64,000 nucleotides of DNA from a bacterium (lineage in GTDB: Bacteria > SAR324 > XYD2-FULL-50-16). A program made the translations under genes and the position numbers. The stretch lies in contig JAHJTV010000001.1 of NCBI GenBank assembly GCA_018829445.1, forward strand, positions 26,100 through 90,099, read 5' to 3'. Of this stretch, positions 7,994 through 16,407 are shown in pieces. The notes beneath the pieces were generated by a model, which did not search any database, was not told where the DNA came from, and worked only from the letters and a program-made list of their open reading frames with translations. How positions within the stretch are numbered: position 1 is the first letter of the stretch; each line of letters begins with the position of its first letter.

Positions 7994-10900
7994 CTATGTC
8001 GCTGTTTCTAATAACTGGTAATCCATCAGCTTGGCGTCAATAGTCGCCATGATCTGTTTATCACTCCATCCCAGTACTTCTGCTGCGTTATTCTGACAGG
8101 TTACGGAACACATCCCGCAGGCTTGACAAGCTGCCGCATCGACAATAATGCAGCTTTCTTTGCCATCAAATGAACGAGCATTATAGGAGCAAACGTCAAT
8201 ACATTTTTTACATCGAGCGCAAAGGGAATCGTGTACAATTGAGATCTCACGAGCAATATGAACCTCGCGTCCTGATAAATACCCGTAGGATTTTTGCGCG
8301 GCGGCTTCTGCTTGAACGATTGACTCCTTGAGCGTCATTGGTGAATGGGCGACACCCGCCACATAGATTCCCAGCTTATTAAATTCAATGGGTCGCCATT
8401 TTGAATCCGCTTCCAGAAAAAAACCATCCTCATTGATTGAAACGTTGAAGGTATCTGCCAGCTTTTGATTTGATTCGTCAGCGTCAATTCCTGTAGCCAG
8501 AACCAATAAATCGACCGGAAGTTCTATTTCAGCATCAAGTATCGTTTCCCTGAATGTGACAATCGGTTTCCCATCCTCAATTTCCACCTTGGGCTTATTA
8601 TCCAAACTGTAATTAACAAAGATCACACCTTTTTGCCGCGCTTCCGTGTAGTACTTTTCATAGAAACCGTAGGTCACAATATCGCGATAAAGTATAAAAA
8701 CCCTTGTTTCCGGATTTTTCTCCTTGATCATCAGTGCATTATAAATCGATCCCAGGCAACAGATACGACTGCAATAATCCCGATTTCCTTTTTCCCGGGA
8801 ACCGACACATTGGATCATTACCACATTTTCGATGTCACTGACATCAATGCTGCCGGAGGTCAACCCCTTATTCAATTCGTTGGAGGTTAGTATTTTATCC
8901 GATTGACCATATTGATATTCTGTTGTTGCCCCAACTTTGTTACCGGTAGCAAGAATGGTTACACCATGTTTCACTGAAACAGTATCATTTGAACCATTCA
9001 TCCTTATTTGAGTACAATAATTCCCCAGGATTCCCGTGGAGTTAACAACTTGACTGTTCAGGTGGACTTCTATCTTATCATTATCAAATATCAACCGGGA
9101 AAAGTCTTTGGCGATGGTAACCGGCTTGAGTCCATCAATCAAGTGTTCTACCTCTCTTCCCGCATAACCGCCAAGTTCTTCTGATTGCTCAACCAGATGA
9201 ACCGATGTCCCCCGTTCAGCGAGAGACAATGCAGCATACATTCCGGTAATTCCTCCACCAACAACCAAAGCAGTTTGACGGATCGGAAGTATATCAACGT
9301 TTAAAGCCGGTTTTAACTTAAGATTTTCTATGTAAGGTCGAATTTCTCTGATAATAACAGCCAGCGGGTTGGTAACACCTGATTTGACTGTTCTATGGAC
9401 AACTCCCATAAAGTCAAACACTTCAATCAATGAAGGATTGAAGCCCGCTTTTTCAGCTATTCTTTTCAGCTTGGTCTGGTACATGTGTGGTTTGCTGGCT
9501 CCTATTAACAGGCGATTACATTTCGACTGCATTACGATTTCCTTGAAATCCACCAGACCTTCATTCGTTACAACCGATTCAACAACATGAACACTCTCAA
9601 CGTTTTTATACTCCTGAAGGGTTTTTAAAAGATGAGAAATGTCGATCTTTAGATCTGCTTTGTCTTTTAAACCTGTACTTAAAACAACAATGACCCGGGC
9701 TGGATCACGGTTGCTTGAAGGTTGTTTAGTACCAGCTTCTTCTTCCACAGGGCTTACATCAAGTTTGGTCAGCAGCTTGGTGGCTTCTCCTGCCGCTGCG
9801 ATACCACTGGCGACAGCTTCACTGATGTTTGTAAGTCCCATGAGTGAACCGCAAATAAAGATACCGGGTTTGGGAAGCTTAACCTTGTTGAAATCATCTG
9901 TCGGTAGCAACTTATTGATATTGAGGTCCAAATTGAGAATTTTGGACAGTTTTTTGTGCTCTTCAAACGGCACTTGCCCGGTCGACATTACTACCAGGTC
10001 AAAAGTCTCAACGGAAAAACTGTTGGTGCCCGGATCAAAATATCGGATTTTCAGGGTTCCATCCGGGTCAGGCAATACTTCCTGAACACGGCAGCGAATA
10101 AGGCGGACACCATGTTCATCAACAGCATGTTCTCGATATCGGTAATAATCCTTGCCAAACGTTCTCATATCCATGTAGAAAATTGTCGTTTCAACCTCAG
10201 TACCACCTTTCTCTTTAGCCAAAACCGCTTCCTTCAAAGCAAACATGCAACAGATTGAAGAGCAATATTCTCTTCCCTGTCTGCGATTTCTTGATCCCAT
10301 GCATTGAATCCAGGCAATGCGGTTGGCCGGTTTTCCGTCGGAAGGCCGTCTTATGACCCCATCAAAAGTACCGGAAGGACTTAAAATACGCTCAAATGCA
10401 AGTGAGCTGACAACATCCGGTGACGTGAAATAGGATTGGGCATCTTCAAAATCTGTTGGATTATAAAGTTTGGTGCCGGTTGCCAGAATTATTGCATCCA
10501 CCTCTCTGGTTATTGCTTCCTCCTGTGCATTCAAATTGATGGCATTGTTAGGACAAGCACTGACACAGGGCTGATCCTGACAGTCTCCACACGCATTTCT
10601 GTCAATGAGCAGCATTTGAGGAACATTATGGGGAACGACCTGATAAATGGCTTTCCGTTTGGTCAGATTGTGGTTGAACTCATCATTGACTTCAACAGGA
10701 CAAGCTTCAATACAGTCTCTTCTTTCTCCGCTGCCGGTGCATCTATCCGTGTCGACATACCTGGCTTGTTTCAGCAGTTCAACACTAAAATTACCAACAT
10801 CACCGCTCACTGATTTTAAATCGGTAAAAGGCAGAATTTCAATGTTTTCATGATAAAGGCCTTTTCGCATGCAGAATTGGGAAGCATATTCACGGCCTAC

Positions 10901-11098
10901 CATCGGCAGCATTCTGCAGATGCCACAGTGATCTGTCGGGAACTGGTGATCAAGCTTTGCCAGGATGCCCCCAATATGCGGGGAGGAATCAATCAGCAGT
11001 ACCTTATAACCGATTTCTGCAAGCTCCAAAGATGCCTTAATTCCGGCGATTCCTGCTCCAACAACCAGAACAGAACCAATTTCTCTTTTTTCTGTCAT
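7994..11098 (-). CDS. hdrA: HdrA, tandem (double) flavin subunit
   Basis: At 1034 residues this is about half again as long as methanogen HdrA and holds two HdrA-type FAD modules. The first starts with VLVVGAGIAGIKAS (about 10-25), the second with ALVVGGGITGMYAA (about 620). Each half keeps the GSR...YCSxICC signature. Ferredoxin motifs occur after the first FAD site (CTGSGERRDCIEACP and CGDCQDQPCVSACP) and near the C terminus (CARCKKCIDVC and CQACGMCSVTC). HdrA is the flavin protein that can bifurcate electrons between a low-potential ferredoxin and a disulfide. It is followed by HdrC and HdrB and preceded by an FrhB-like subunit and MvhD, which suggests one soluble complex fed by an unknown donor. 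Confidence 0.92.
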   Translation of the reverse strand: MTEKREIGSVLVVGAGIAGIKASLELAEIGYKVLLIDSSPHIGGILAKLDHQFPTDHCGICRMLPMVGREYASQFCMRKGLYHENIEILPFTDLKSVSGDVGNFSVELLKQARYVDTDRCTGSGERRDCIEACPVEVNDEFNHNLTKRKAIYQVVPHNVPQMLLIDRNACGDCQDQPCVSACPNNAINLNAQEEAITREVDAIILATGTKLYNPTDFEDAQSYFTSPDVVSSLAFERILSPSGTFDGVIRRPSDGKPANRIAWIQCMGSRNRRQGREYCSSICCMFALKEAVLAKEKGGTEVETTIFYMDMRTFGKDYYRYREHAVDEHGVRLIRCRVQEVLPDPDGTLKIRYFDPGTNSFSVETFDLVVMSTGQVPFEEHKKLSKILNLDLNINKLLPTDDFNKVKLPKPGIFICGSLMGLTNISEAVASGIAAAGEATKLLTKLDVSPVEEEAGTKQPSSNRDPARVIVVLSTGLKDKADLKIDISHLLKTLQEYKNVESVHVVESVVTNEGLVDFKEIVMQSKCNRLLIGASKPHMYQTKLKRIAEKAGFNPSLIEVFDFMGVVHRTVKSGVTNPLAVIIREIRPYIENLKLKPALNVDILPIRQTALVVGGGITGMYAALSLAERGTSVHLVEQSEELGGYAGREVEHLIDGLKPVTIAKDFSRLIFDNDKIEVHLNSQVVNSTGILGNYCTQIRMNGSNDTVSVKHGVTILATGNKVGATTEYQYGQSDKILTSNELNKGLTSGSIDVSDIENVVMIQCVGSREKGNRDYCSRICCLGSIYNALMIKEKNPETRVFILYRDIVTYGFYEKYYTEARQKGVIFVNYSLDNKPKVEIEDGKPIVTFRETILDAEIELPVDLLVLATGIDADESNQKLADTFNVSINEDGFFLEADSKWRPIEFNKLGIYVAGVAHSPMTLKESIVQAEAAAQKSYGYLSGREVHIAREISIVHDSLCARCKKCIDVCSYNARSFDGKESCIIVDAAACQACGMCSVTCQNNAAEVLGWSDKQIMATIDAKLMDYQLLETAT

Positions 11099-11107
11099 TT
11101 TGGGCTC

Positions 11108-12238
11108 CTATTTAACCTGTCCGGTCACTTCAACCAGTTCATCATCGTGAAATAAAGTTAAAGGCTGCTGCTCATCAAGTGATCTGCCAGCCTGGTATTC
11201 AAAACGAGCCTGACTTGCTTTAGCGACTGACCTGAATGCAAGAGTTAACTCAATATCATTTGGACAGGCACTGGTGCATTGACCACAGCCTACACAAAAA
11301 GTGCTGATGTGGGTCATTCGGGTTAGATGGTAGAATGCCGTATCTGTTGGCATTTTTAATGTCCCCTCTCTCTGAGCCCAGCCTAAATACTGTTCTCCCT
11401 CATGCCGGAAAGTATTGGTCAAGTAGACGCATTCTTTGCAGTAACAGACAGGGCATGCCACTCTGCAATTGTAGCAGTTTATACAATTGGCCAAACTGTC
11501 TTCAAGAGCTTGAATACTGTTAATGGTTTGCTTATACTCATCCAGTTTTTGCGCTAATAGATCAGATCGTTTCTTACTGAGGGCTTCCACCAGTTCTTTT
11601 CGTTTACCCGGAGGTTCACTTCCAGTTAACCCTATTTCACCAAGAGCCTGTTTCCCTTTTTCAGAAACCCCTTCCACTCCGAAACTATTAGTATCAGCTC
11701 CAATAACACAAATACGGATATCAACATTATCGGGTACCGGGTACTCGCATATTTTACAGGCTCCAACTATGTCAAAGCCATTGACTGCAACTTTTTCGGA
11801 TTGAGCGGATTGAATGAACGATTCCGATGTTAGATTTTGTTCCAATAACTTCGAAAAATCCGTATTTTCAAATCTTCCAAAACAATCCAATCCAATGAGT
11901 AATACATCGTCCAGATTAATCTGGTTTAGTTTTGCCAGCTCAATAGCTGCCCTGACTTCACATGATCGCATCACCATGGCGATATTCTTTCCAGATGGTT
12001 TTGCTGTCAGTGAGCTTGCAATTTTAGCCGAATTCACAGGAATAATTGGAGCAAAGAGGTCAATTTGAGCTGTTTTTATCGGATTCACTATTAAGGTTTG
12101 TCTGACAACACCTGATGATTGGCTGGAGGGCGCAAGAACGGCACTCACCACTTTTTTTTCCATTAACTGTTTGAAAATTTTAGAAATTTCCAGGTTTAAT
12201 TCATCTTTTTTATAAGATACTTTTGTGTAGTTTGCCAT
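11108..12238 (-). CDS. FrhB/FdhB-like iron-sulfur flavoprotein subunit
   Basis: The N-terminal two thirds resemble the beta subunit of F420 hydrogenase / formate dehydrogenase (region GKNIAMVMRSCEVRAAIELAK and LLIGLDCFGRFE), a family that binds FAD and reacts with soluble hydride carriers. The C-terminal third has two [4Fe-4S] clusters: CINCYNCRVACPVCYCKEC and CVGCGQCTSACP. I set the start at 12238 (MANYTK), since GGAG lies about eight bases upstream; the frame runs on to 12280, inside mvhD. About 376 residues. Located between mvhD and hdrA, it is the likely electron-entry subunit of the Hdr complex. Its electron donor (NADH, F420, formate or other) cannot be told from the sequence. Confidence 0.8.
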   Translation of the reverse strand: MANYTKVSYKKDELNLEISKIFKQLMEKKVVSAVLAPSSQSSGVVRQTLIVNPIKTAQIDLFAPIIPVNSAKIASSLTAKPSGKNIAMVMRSCEVRAAIELAKLNQINLDDVLLIGLDCFGRFENTDFSKLLEQNLTSESFIQSAQSEKVAVNGFDIVGACKICEYPVPDNVDIRICVIGADTNSFGVEGVSEKGKQALGEIGLTGSEPPGKRKELVEALSKKRSDLLAQKLDEYKQTINSIQALEDSLANCINCYNCRVACPVCYCKECVYLTNTFRHEGEQYLGWAQREGTLKMPTDTAFYHLTRMTHISTFCVGCGQCTSACPNDIELTLAFRSVAKASQARFEYQAGRSLDEQQPLTLFHDDELVEVTGQVK

Positions 12239-12257
12239 TTGTGTTTTCTCCGTTTCT

Positions 12258-12683
12258 TTATCCTGCGAGCTTGTTAACATTAACAGGGCTTGGACCTAAT
12301 GCTTTCAGTTTCTCTGTCATTTCCTTGGCTACCTCTTGAAGCATATTCCCTTCACTGGCAGCAATCCAACGCAACCAGAAACGATCTTCGCTGATGCCAT
12401 ACTGTTTTAAGACTTCTGTTAACAAGGCCACCCTTCTTCTGGCTTTCAAGTTGCCATTAATGTAGTGGCAGTCACCTGGCCAACAGCCTCCGATTAAAAC
12501 TCCATCCGCACCGTTCAAAAAAGCTTTAATAACAAATTTGGGATCAACCATTCCGCTGCACATGACACGAATGATGTTAATATTTGGTGGATATGACAAA
12601 CGAGAAGTACCAGCCAAATCGGCTGCTGTAAACGTGCACCAATTACAGAAAAAGGCTACGATTTTTGGTTCGAACTCACTCAT
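12258..12683 (-). CDS. mvhD: MvhD-type [2Fe-2S] subunit
   Basis: MvhD is the small iron-sulfur protein that links a hydrogenase or dehydrogenase to HdrA. The 141 residues match its usual size and show the conserved cysteines: FFCNWCTFTAADLAG at the N terminus, VMCSGMVDP in the middle and GCWPGDCHY. No hydrogenase large subunit is in the window, so here it probably links the adjacent FrhB-like subunit to HdrA. First gene of the mvhD-frhB-like-hdrACB set; about 340 bp separate it from the HdrA-GltD gene upstream. Confidence 0.92.
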   Translation of the reverse strand: MSEFEPKIVAFFCNWCTFTAADLAGTSRLSYPPNINIIRVMCSGMVDPKFVIKAFLNGADGVLIGGCWPGDCHYINGNLKARRRVALLTEVLKQYGISEDRFWLRWIAASEGNMLQEVAKEMTEKLKALGPSPVNVNKLAG

Positions 12684-12869
12684 TTTTTAACTCCTGTTCT
12701 AATGTTAGTAGTTATTCATCGTGACCATAAGGAAGATGGCGCTGCCATTTTATGTCTTGACTACTGCTTTTTCGGTTTTTAATAAAACGCCCCTGCTGTA
12801 TTTTATTGCGCAACCTGGGTACAATATCCTTTCGAAGCTGCAAGTTTCGCTTCTCACAAGCGGTGTTCT

Positions 12870-12938
12870 GTCATCCCGGACTTGATCCGGGATCCAGTGA
12901 AATACAAAAATAGAATCCGGGTCAAGCCCGGAATGACA
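12870..12938. repeat. Dispersed palindromic repeat, copy A
   Basis: Starts GTCATCCCGGACTTGATCC and ends with the inverse form GGGTCAAGCCCGGAATGAC about 30 bases on. A related copy lies at 45819-45900. This REP-like family is common in intergenic DNA of many bacteria. It fills part of the 12684-13023 gap, where no gene is seen. Confidence 0.75.
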
Positions 12939-12944
12939 CTTTGA

Positions 12945-12968
12945 TACCCCGTTGCTTGCGGCGGGGTA
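12945..12968. repeat. Hairpin TACCCCG/CGGGGTA
   Basis: TACCCCG and CGGGGTA pair around a ten-base spacer just beside the dispersed repeat and 56 bp from the stop of the HdrA-GltD gene. It could end that minus-strand transcript, but no clear U-tract follows. Confidence 0.45.
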
Positions 12969-13023
12969 GTTTAATCAAAGGCAACTCCGGATATTATTGT
13001 ACAATCAGCCTCCCAATTTACAG

Positions 13024-16000
13024 TCAGTTAGGAAGTAACAAACCATCAAGTTCCGCGAAAATCTGCTTATCGGTAAAGTGGCTGATTTTGGCCGCTCCGC
13101 TGGGGCAATGGCCTGCACAACTTCCACACCCTTTACAGACGGCTTCATTAACTTCACTAATTCCTTTAAATTCATTAAATTCAATAGCCGAATAAACGCA
13201 TAGTCCTATACAAGCCTGGCAACCGACACATACATCAGCATCGATATGAGAAATCATGGGAGCAATCTCAACGATACCAGCCGCACTCAAGGCTAAACAT
13301 TCTGCCGCAGCGCCTTTGGCTTGAGCCACCGTGTCAGGAATATCCTTTGGTCCTTGACAGGCTCCAGCCAGAAAAACGCCACTGGTTGGTGTCGAGACAG
13401 GTTCGAGCTTTGGATGTTCCTCTTGAAAAAAACCATCCGCACCAACGCTTATACCAAATGTACGTGCTATCTCGCTGGTATTGCTTCTTGGTTCCATTGC
13501 AGTACATAAAATAGCCATTTCAACGGGGACTTCAATCATTCTTCCGGAAAGGGTATCCTCTCCTTTCACCAGTAATATCCCATTTTCCTGTTCGGTAATT
13601 TGTGCGACTTTTCCCCGTATCATGCGAACACCCTCAGCCTGAACTCTCTTGTAAAACTCCTCATATCCCTTACCAAAACAGCGCATATCGATATAAAAGT
13701 TGTAAATGAGAGTATCATGACCACATTTATCCTTTAAAAGATGAGCATACTTCAAAGCATACATACAGCAGGTGCGGGAACAGTACTCATGATGGTTTAT
13801 GTCCCTGCTGCCGATACAATGAAGGATGGCTACACTTTTGGGAGGATCAGTGTATTTCAGGCGGTCGTTCAGATCCATCTTTAGCAGCTTTCCGGAGGTC
13901 GGCCCGGTTGCGTTTGACAGGCGCTCAAACTCAAGGTTTGTAACCACATTGTTATATTTTCCATACCCGTATTTGGTCATGGGAGTCGGGTCAAGGGGAT
14001 CAAATCCGGTAGCGACAATAATCGACCCGGCATCAATGTCTACCATTTCGTCCTGCATGTCATGATCAATCGCTTTGGCCTGACATTGATCAACACAGAG
14101 TTTGCATTCACAGCAACCACCACAATTGATGCATTTCTCTGCTTCTTGCTGAGCTGCCTTTTCATCAAAATTAAGGTCAACCTCGTCAAAGGTTAATTTT
14201 CTCGATCCCGGCTCCAAAAATTCTGGTTCAACCCGTTGGACAACCTTTGCGTTTTTGGGGATAGGAACAAACTCCTTCTCCTTTGTAATCCCGGTTTTTT
14301 TCCGCTCCTCTATATAGAGTTCCATCTCATCATTGAGATATCTTTCAATGGCTTTTACCGCTTTATGCCCGGCAGCAATCGCTTCTACCACGGTTGCCGG
14401 GCCAGTTACCGCGTCTCCAGCCGAAAATACACCATTTTCAGATGTTTCCATGGTTGTTTCATTGACATTAAAGGTTCTCCATTTTGTCAAAGCAAAATCG
14501 GCTTCCTTTAAAAGGGTTTCAGTCTCGGCTCTTTGTCCAATGGCGGGAATAATCATATCACACCTTATGATATATTCGCTGTCCTTCACCGGAACCGGTC
14601 GCCTTCTGCCGCTTTGATCAGGGGGACCCAGTTCATTTTTGATGACTTCAATACCGACAACCTTATTTTGTTCGACGATAACTCGCTGGGGGGAAACCAG
14701 GTTGATAAATCTAACCCCCTCCTCTTTGGCCCCCAAAATCTCTTCATGATCCGCAGGCATCTCTTTTTCTGATCTTCTATAGACAACAGTCACCTCATCA
14801 GCCCCTGAACGGAGTGCAACCCTGGCTGCATCCATGGCAACGTTACCTCCTCCAATGACCGCCACATGCCCTCTTGCATCTTTTGTTCTTTCTAAATTGA
14901 TCTGTCTTAAAAAGGGAACGGCGTCGATGACACCATCAGCATCTTCATTCTCAATATTCATAGGTATCGGCAAATGTGCACCAATTCCCAAGAATATCGC
15001 GTTGTACCCCTCTTCCTTCAACCCGGCCAATGTAAGATCGACGCCTAATTCCATCCTGGTTTTAAGCTCTATTCCTGTGGATAAAATATGATTGATCTCT
15101 TCATCCAGAATGGCAGGGGGAAGTCTGTAATCAGGAATCCCTGTTCGCAGCATTCCACCGGGTTTTTCCATCTTTTCAAATATCGTGATTTTGAATCCCT
15201 TTAGTCTTAAATAGTAGGCTACCGTTAATCCAGCCGGGCCTGATCCGATCACAGCAACCTTTTTGCTGCTTTCCGCAATCTCAGGTAACGGCACTTTCGT
15301 AAGGTCTCCCCGGTCTGCCGCAAATCGTTTTAAATCTCTGATGGAAATGGGGGAATCAACCTCTCCTCTTCTGCAGTCGTTTTCACAGGGATGAGGACAC
15401 ACCCTGCCAAGTGTACCGGGAAGTGGGATTCGTTGCATGATAATATTCAATGCCTGCTGATAATTCCCGACTTTAACCATCTGAACATATCCTTGGACAT
15501 TGGTACCTGCAGGACAAGATACTTTGCAGGGAGCAGTCGATTTTTTGTCTATTGTATAGGTAATGGGCACAGCCTGTGGGAATGGGCGATAGATTGCTTT
15601 TCTTAATTTTGTTCCCACATCCCATTCATTGGGAAATTCCACCGGACAAACCTTTTCACATTCGCTACATCCGGTGCAGTTGCTTTTTATGTATCTGGCG
15701 TTTTTAAGTATTTTCGCCTTGAAGTTCCCCACGAATCCACTGACTTCCTGTACTTCGCTATAGGTTAGAAGTTCTATATTTGAAGCCTGACCCACTGAAA
15801 CCATTTTGGGTGTTCCAATGCAAGCTGCGCAGTCAAGCGTAGGAAATGTTTTATCATATTGAAGCATATGCCCGCCCACGGTGGGCTGTTTTTCCACTAA
15901 GTATGCTTTATAACCGGCTTTAGAGATATCAAGTGCAGCCTGCATTCCGGCAATTCCTCCACCAACTATCAGAGAATTAGTATTAACCGGGAACTTACTG

Positions 16001-16407
16001 GGTATTAGGGTATGCTGATGGGGAACTCTATTAATCCCTGCTCTGACAAGCATTATCGCTTTTATCGTTGCTTCATCTTCGCTTTCCGTAACCCATGATA
16101 CATGTTCTCGCACGCACACCATGTGAAAGGCATGATATGGATTAAGACCTGCTCGGGCACAGGCAGAACGGAATGTTTTTTCATGCATTCTGGGAGAGCA
16201 GGAAGCTACAACAATTCGTTCAAGATTGTATTCTCTAATATCCTTTTCAATGAGCTCCTGCCCCGGATCAGAGCACATAAATAAATAATCACGTGAAACC
16301 ACAACATTGGGCATACTCGCCACGTACTCAGCGACCTCTTGTACTCTGACCTTAGAGGCAATGTTTATTCCACAGTGGCAAATGTAGAAACCGATTCGCA
16401 TTGACAT
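13024..16407 (-). CDS. hdrA: HdrA with inserted GltD-like NAD(P)-binding module
   Basis: This 1127-residue protein starts and ends as HdrA: IGFYICHCGINI at the N terminus, FAD site NSLIVGGGIAGMQAAL near 150, LDCAACIGTPKM, and in the C-terminal half HCIGSRDINHHEYCSRTCCM plus ferredoxin sites CVGCQACIGLC and CKGCGSCAGHCP. Residues about 290-720 are an insertion resembling the small subunit of glutamate synthase: CKVSCPAGTNVQGY, CPHPCENDCRRGEVD, a second FAD fold (KVAVIGSGPAGLTVAYYL) and a NAD(P) fold (HVAVIGGGNVAMDAARVAL). This suggests direct electron exchange with NAD(P)H. Start at 16407 is backed by AGGAG seven bases upstream. It overlaps the preceding gene by 43 bp. Confidence 0.9.
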   Translation of the reverse strand: MSMRIGFYICHCGINIASKVRVQEVAEYVASMPNVVVSRDYLFMCSDPGQELIEKDIREYNLERIVVASCSPRMHEKTFRSACARAGLNPYHAFHMVCVREHVSWVTESEDEATIKAIMLVRAGINRVPHQHTLIPSKFPVNTNSLIVGGGIAGMQAALDISKAGYKAYLVEKQPTVGGHMLQYDKTFPTLDCAACIGTPKMVSVGQASNIELLTYSEVQEVSGFVGNFKAKILKNARYIKSNCTGCSECEKVCPVEFPNEWDVGTKLRKAIYRPFPQAVPITYTIDKKSTAPCKVSCPAGTNVQGYVQMVKVGNYQQALNIIMQRIPLPGTLGRVCPHPCENDCRRGEVDSPISIRDLKRFAADRGDLTKVPLPEIAESSKKVAVIGSGPAGLTVAYYLRLKGFKITIFEKMEKPGGMLRTGIPDYRLPPAILDEEINHILSTGIELKTRMELGVDLTLAGLKEEGYNAIFLGIGAHLPIPMNIENEDADGVIDAVPFLRQINLERTKDARGHVAVIGGGNVAMDAARVALRSGADEVTVVYRRSEKEMPADHEEILGAKEEGVRFINLVSPQRVIVEQNKVVGIEVIKNELGPPDQSGRRRPVPVKDSEYIIRCDMIIPAIGQRAETETLLKEADFALTKWRTFNVNETTMETSENGVFSAGDAVTGPATVVEAIAAGHKAVKAIERYLNDEMELYIEERKKTGITKEKEFVPIPKNAKVVQRVEPEFLEPGSRKLTFDEVDLNFDEKAAQQEAEKCINCGGCCECKLCVDQCQAKAIDHDMQDEMVDIDAGSIIVATGFDPLDPTPMTKYGYGKYNNVVTNLEFERLSNATGPTSGKLLKMDLNDRLKYTDPPKSVAILHCIGSRDINHHEYCSRTCCMYALKYAHLLKDKCGHDTLIYNFYIDMRCFGKGYEEFYKRVQAEGVRMIRGKVAQITEQENGILLVKGEDTLSGRMIEVPVEMAILCTAMEPRSNTSEIARTFGISVGADGFFQEEHPKLEPVSTPTSGVFLAGACQGPKDIPDTVAQAKGAAAECLALSAAGIVEIAPMISHIDADVCVGCQACIGLCVYSAIEFNEFKGISEVNEAVCKGCGSCAGHCPSGAAKISHFTDKQIFAELDGLLLPN

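Noticed and set aside
12868..12940. Dispersed repeat considered as part of a CRISPR array
   Set aside because: Only one copy here, palindromic structure of a REP-like element, no spacers and no cas genes.
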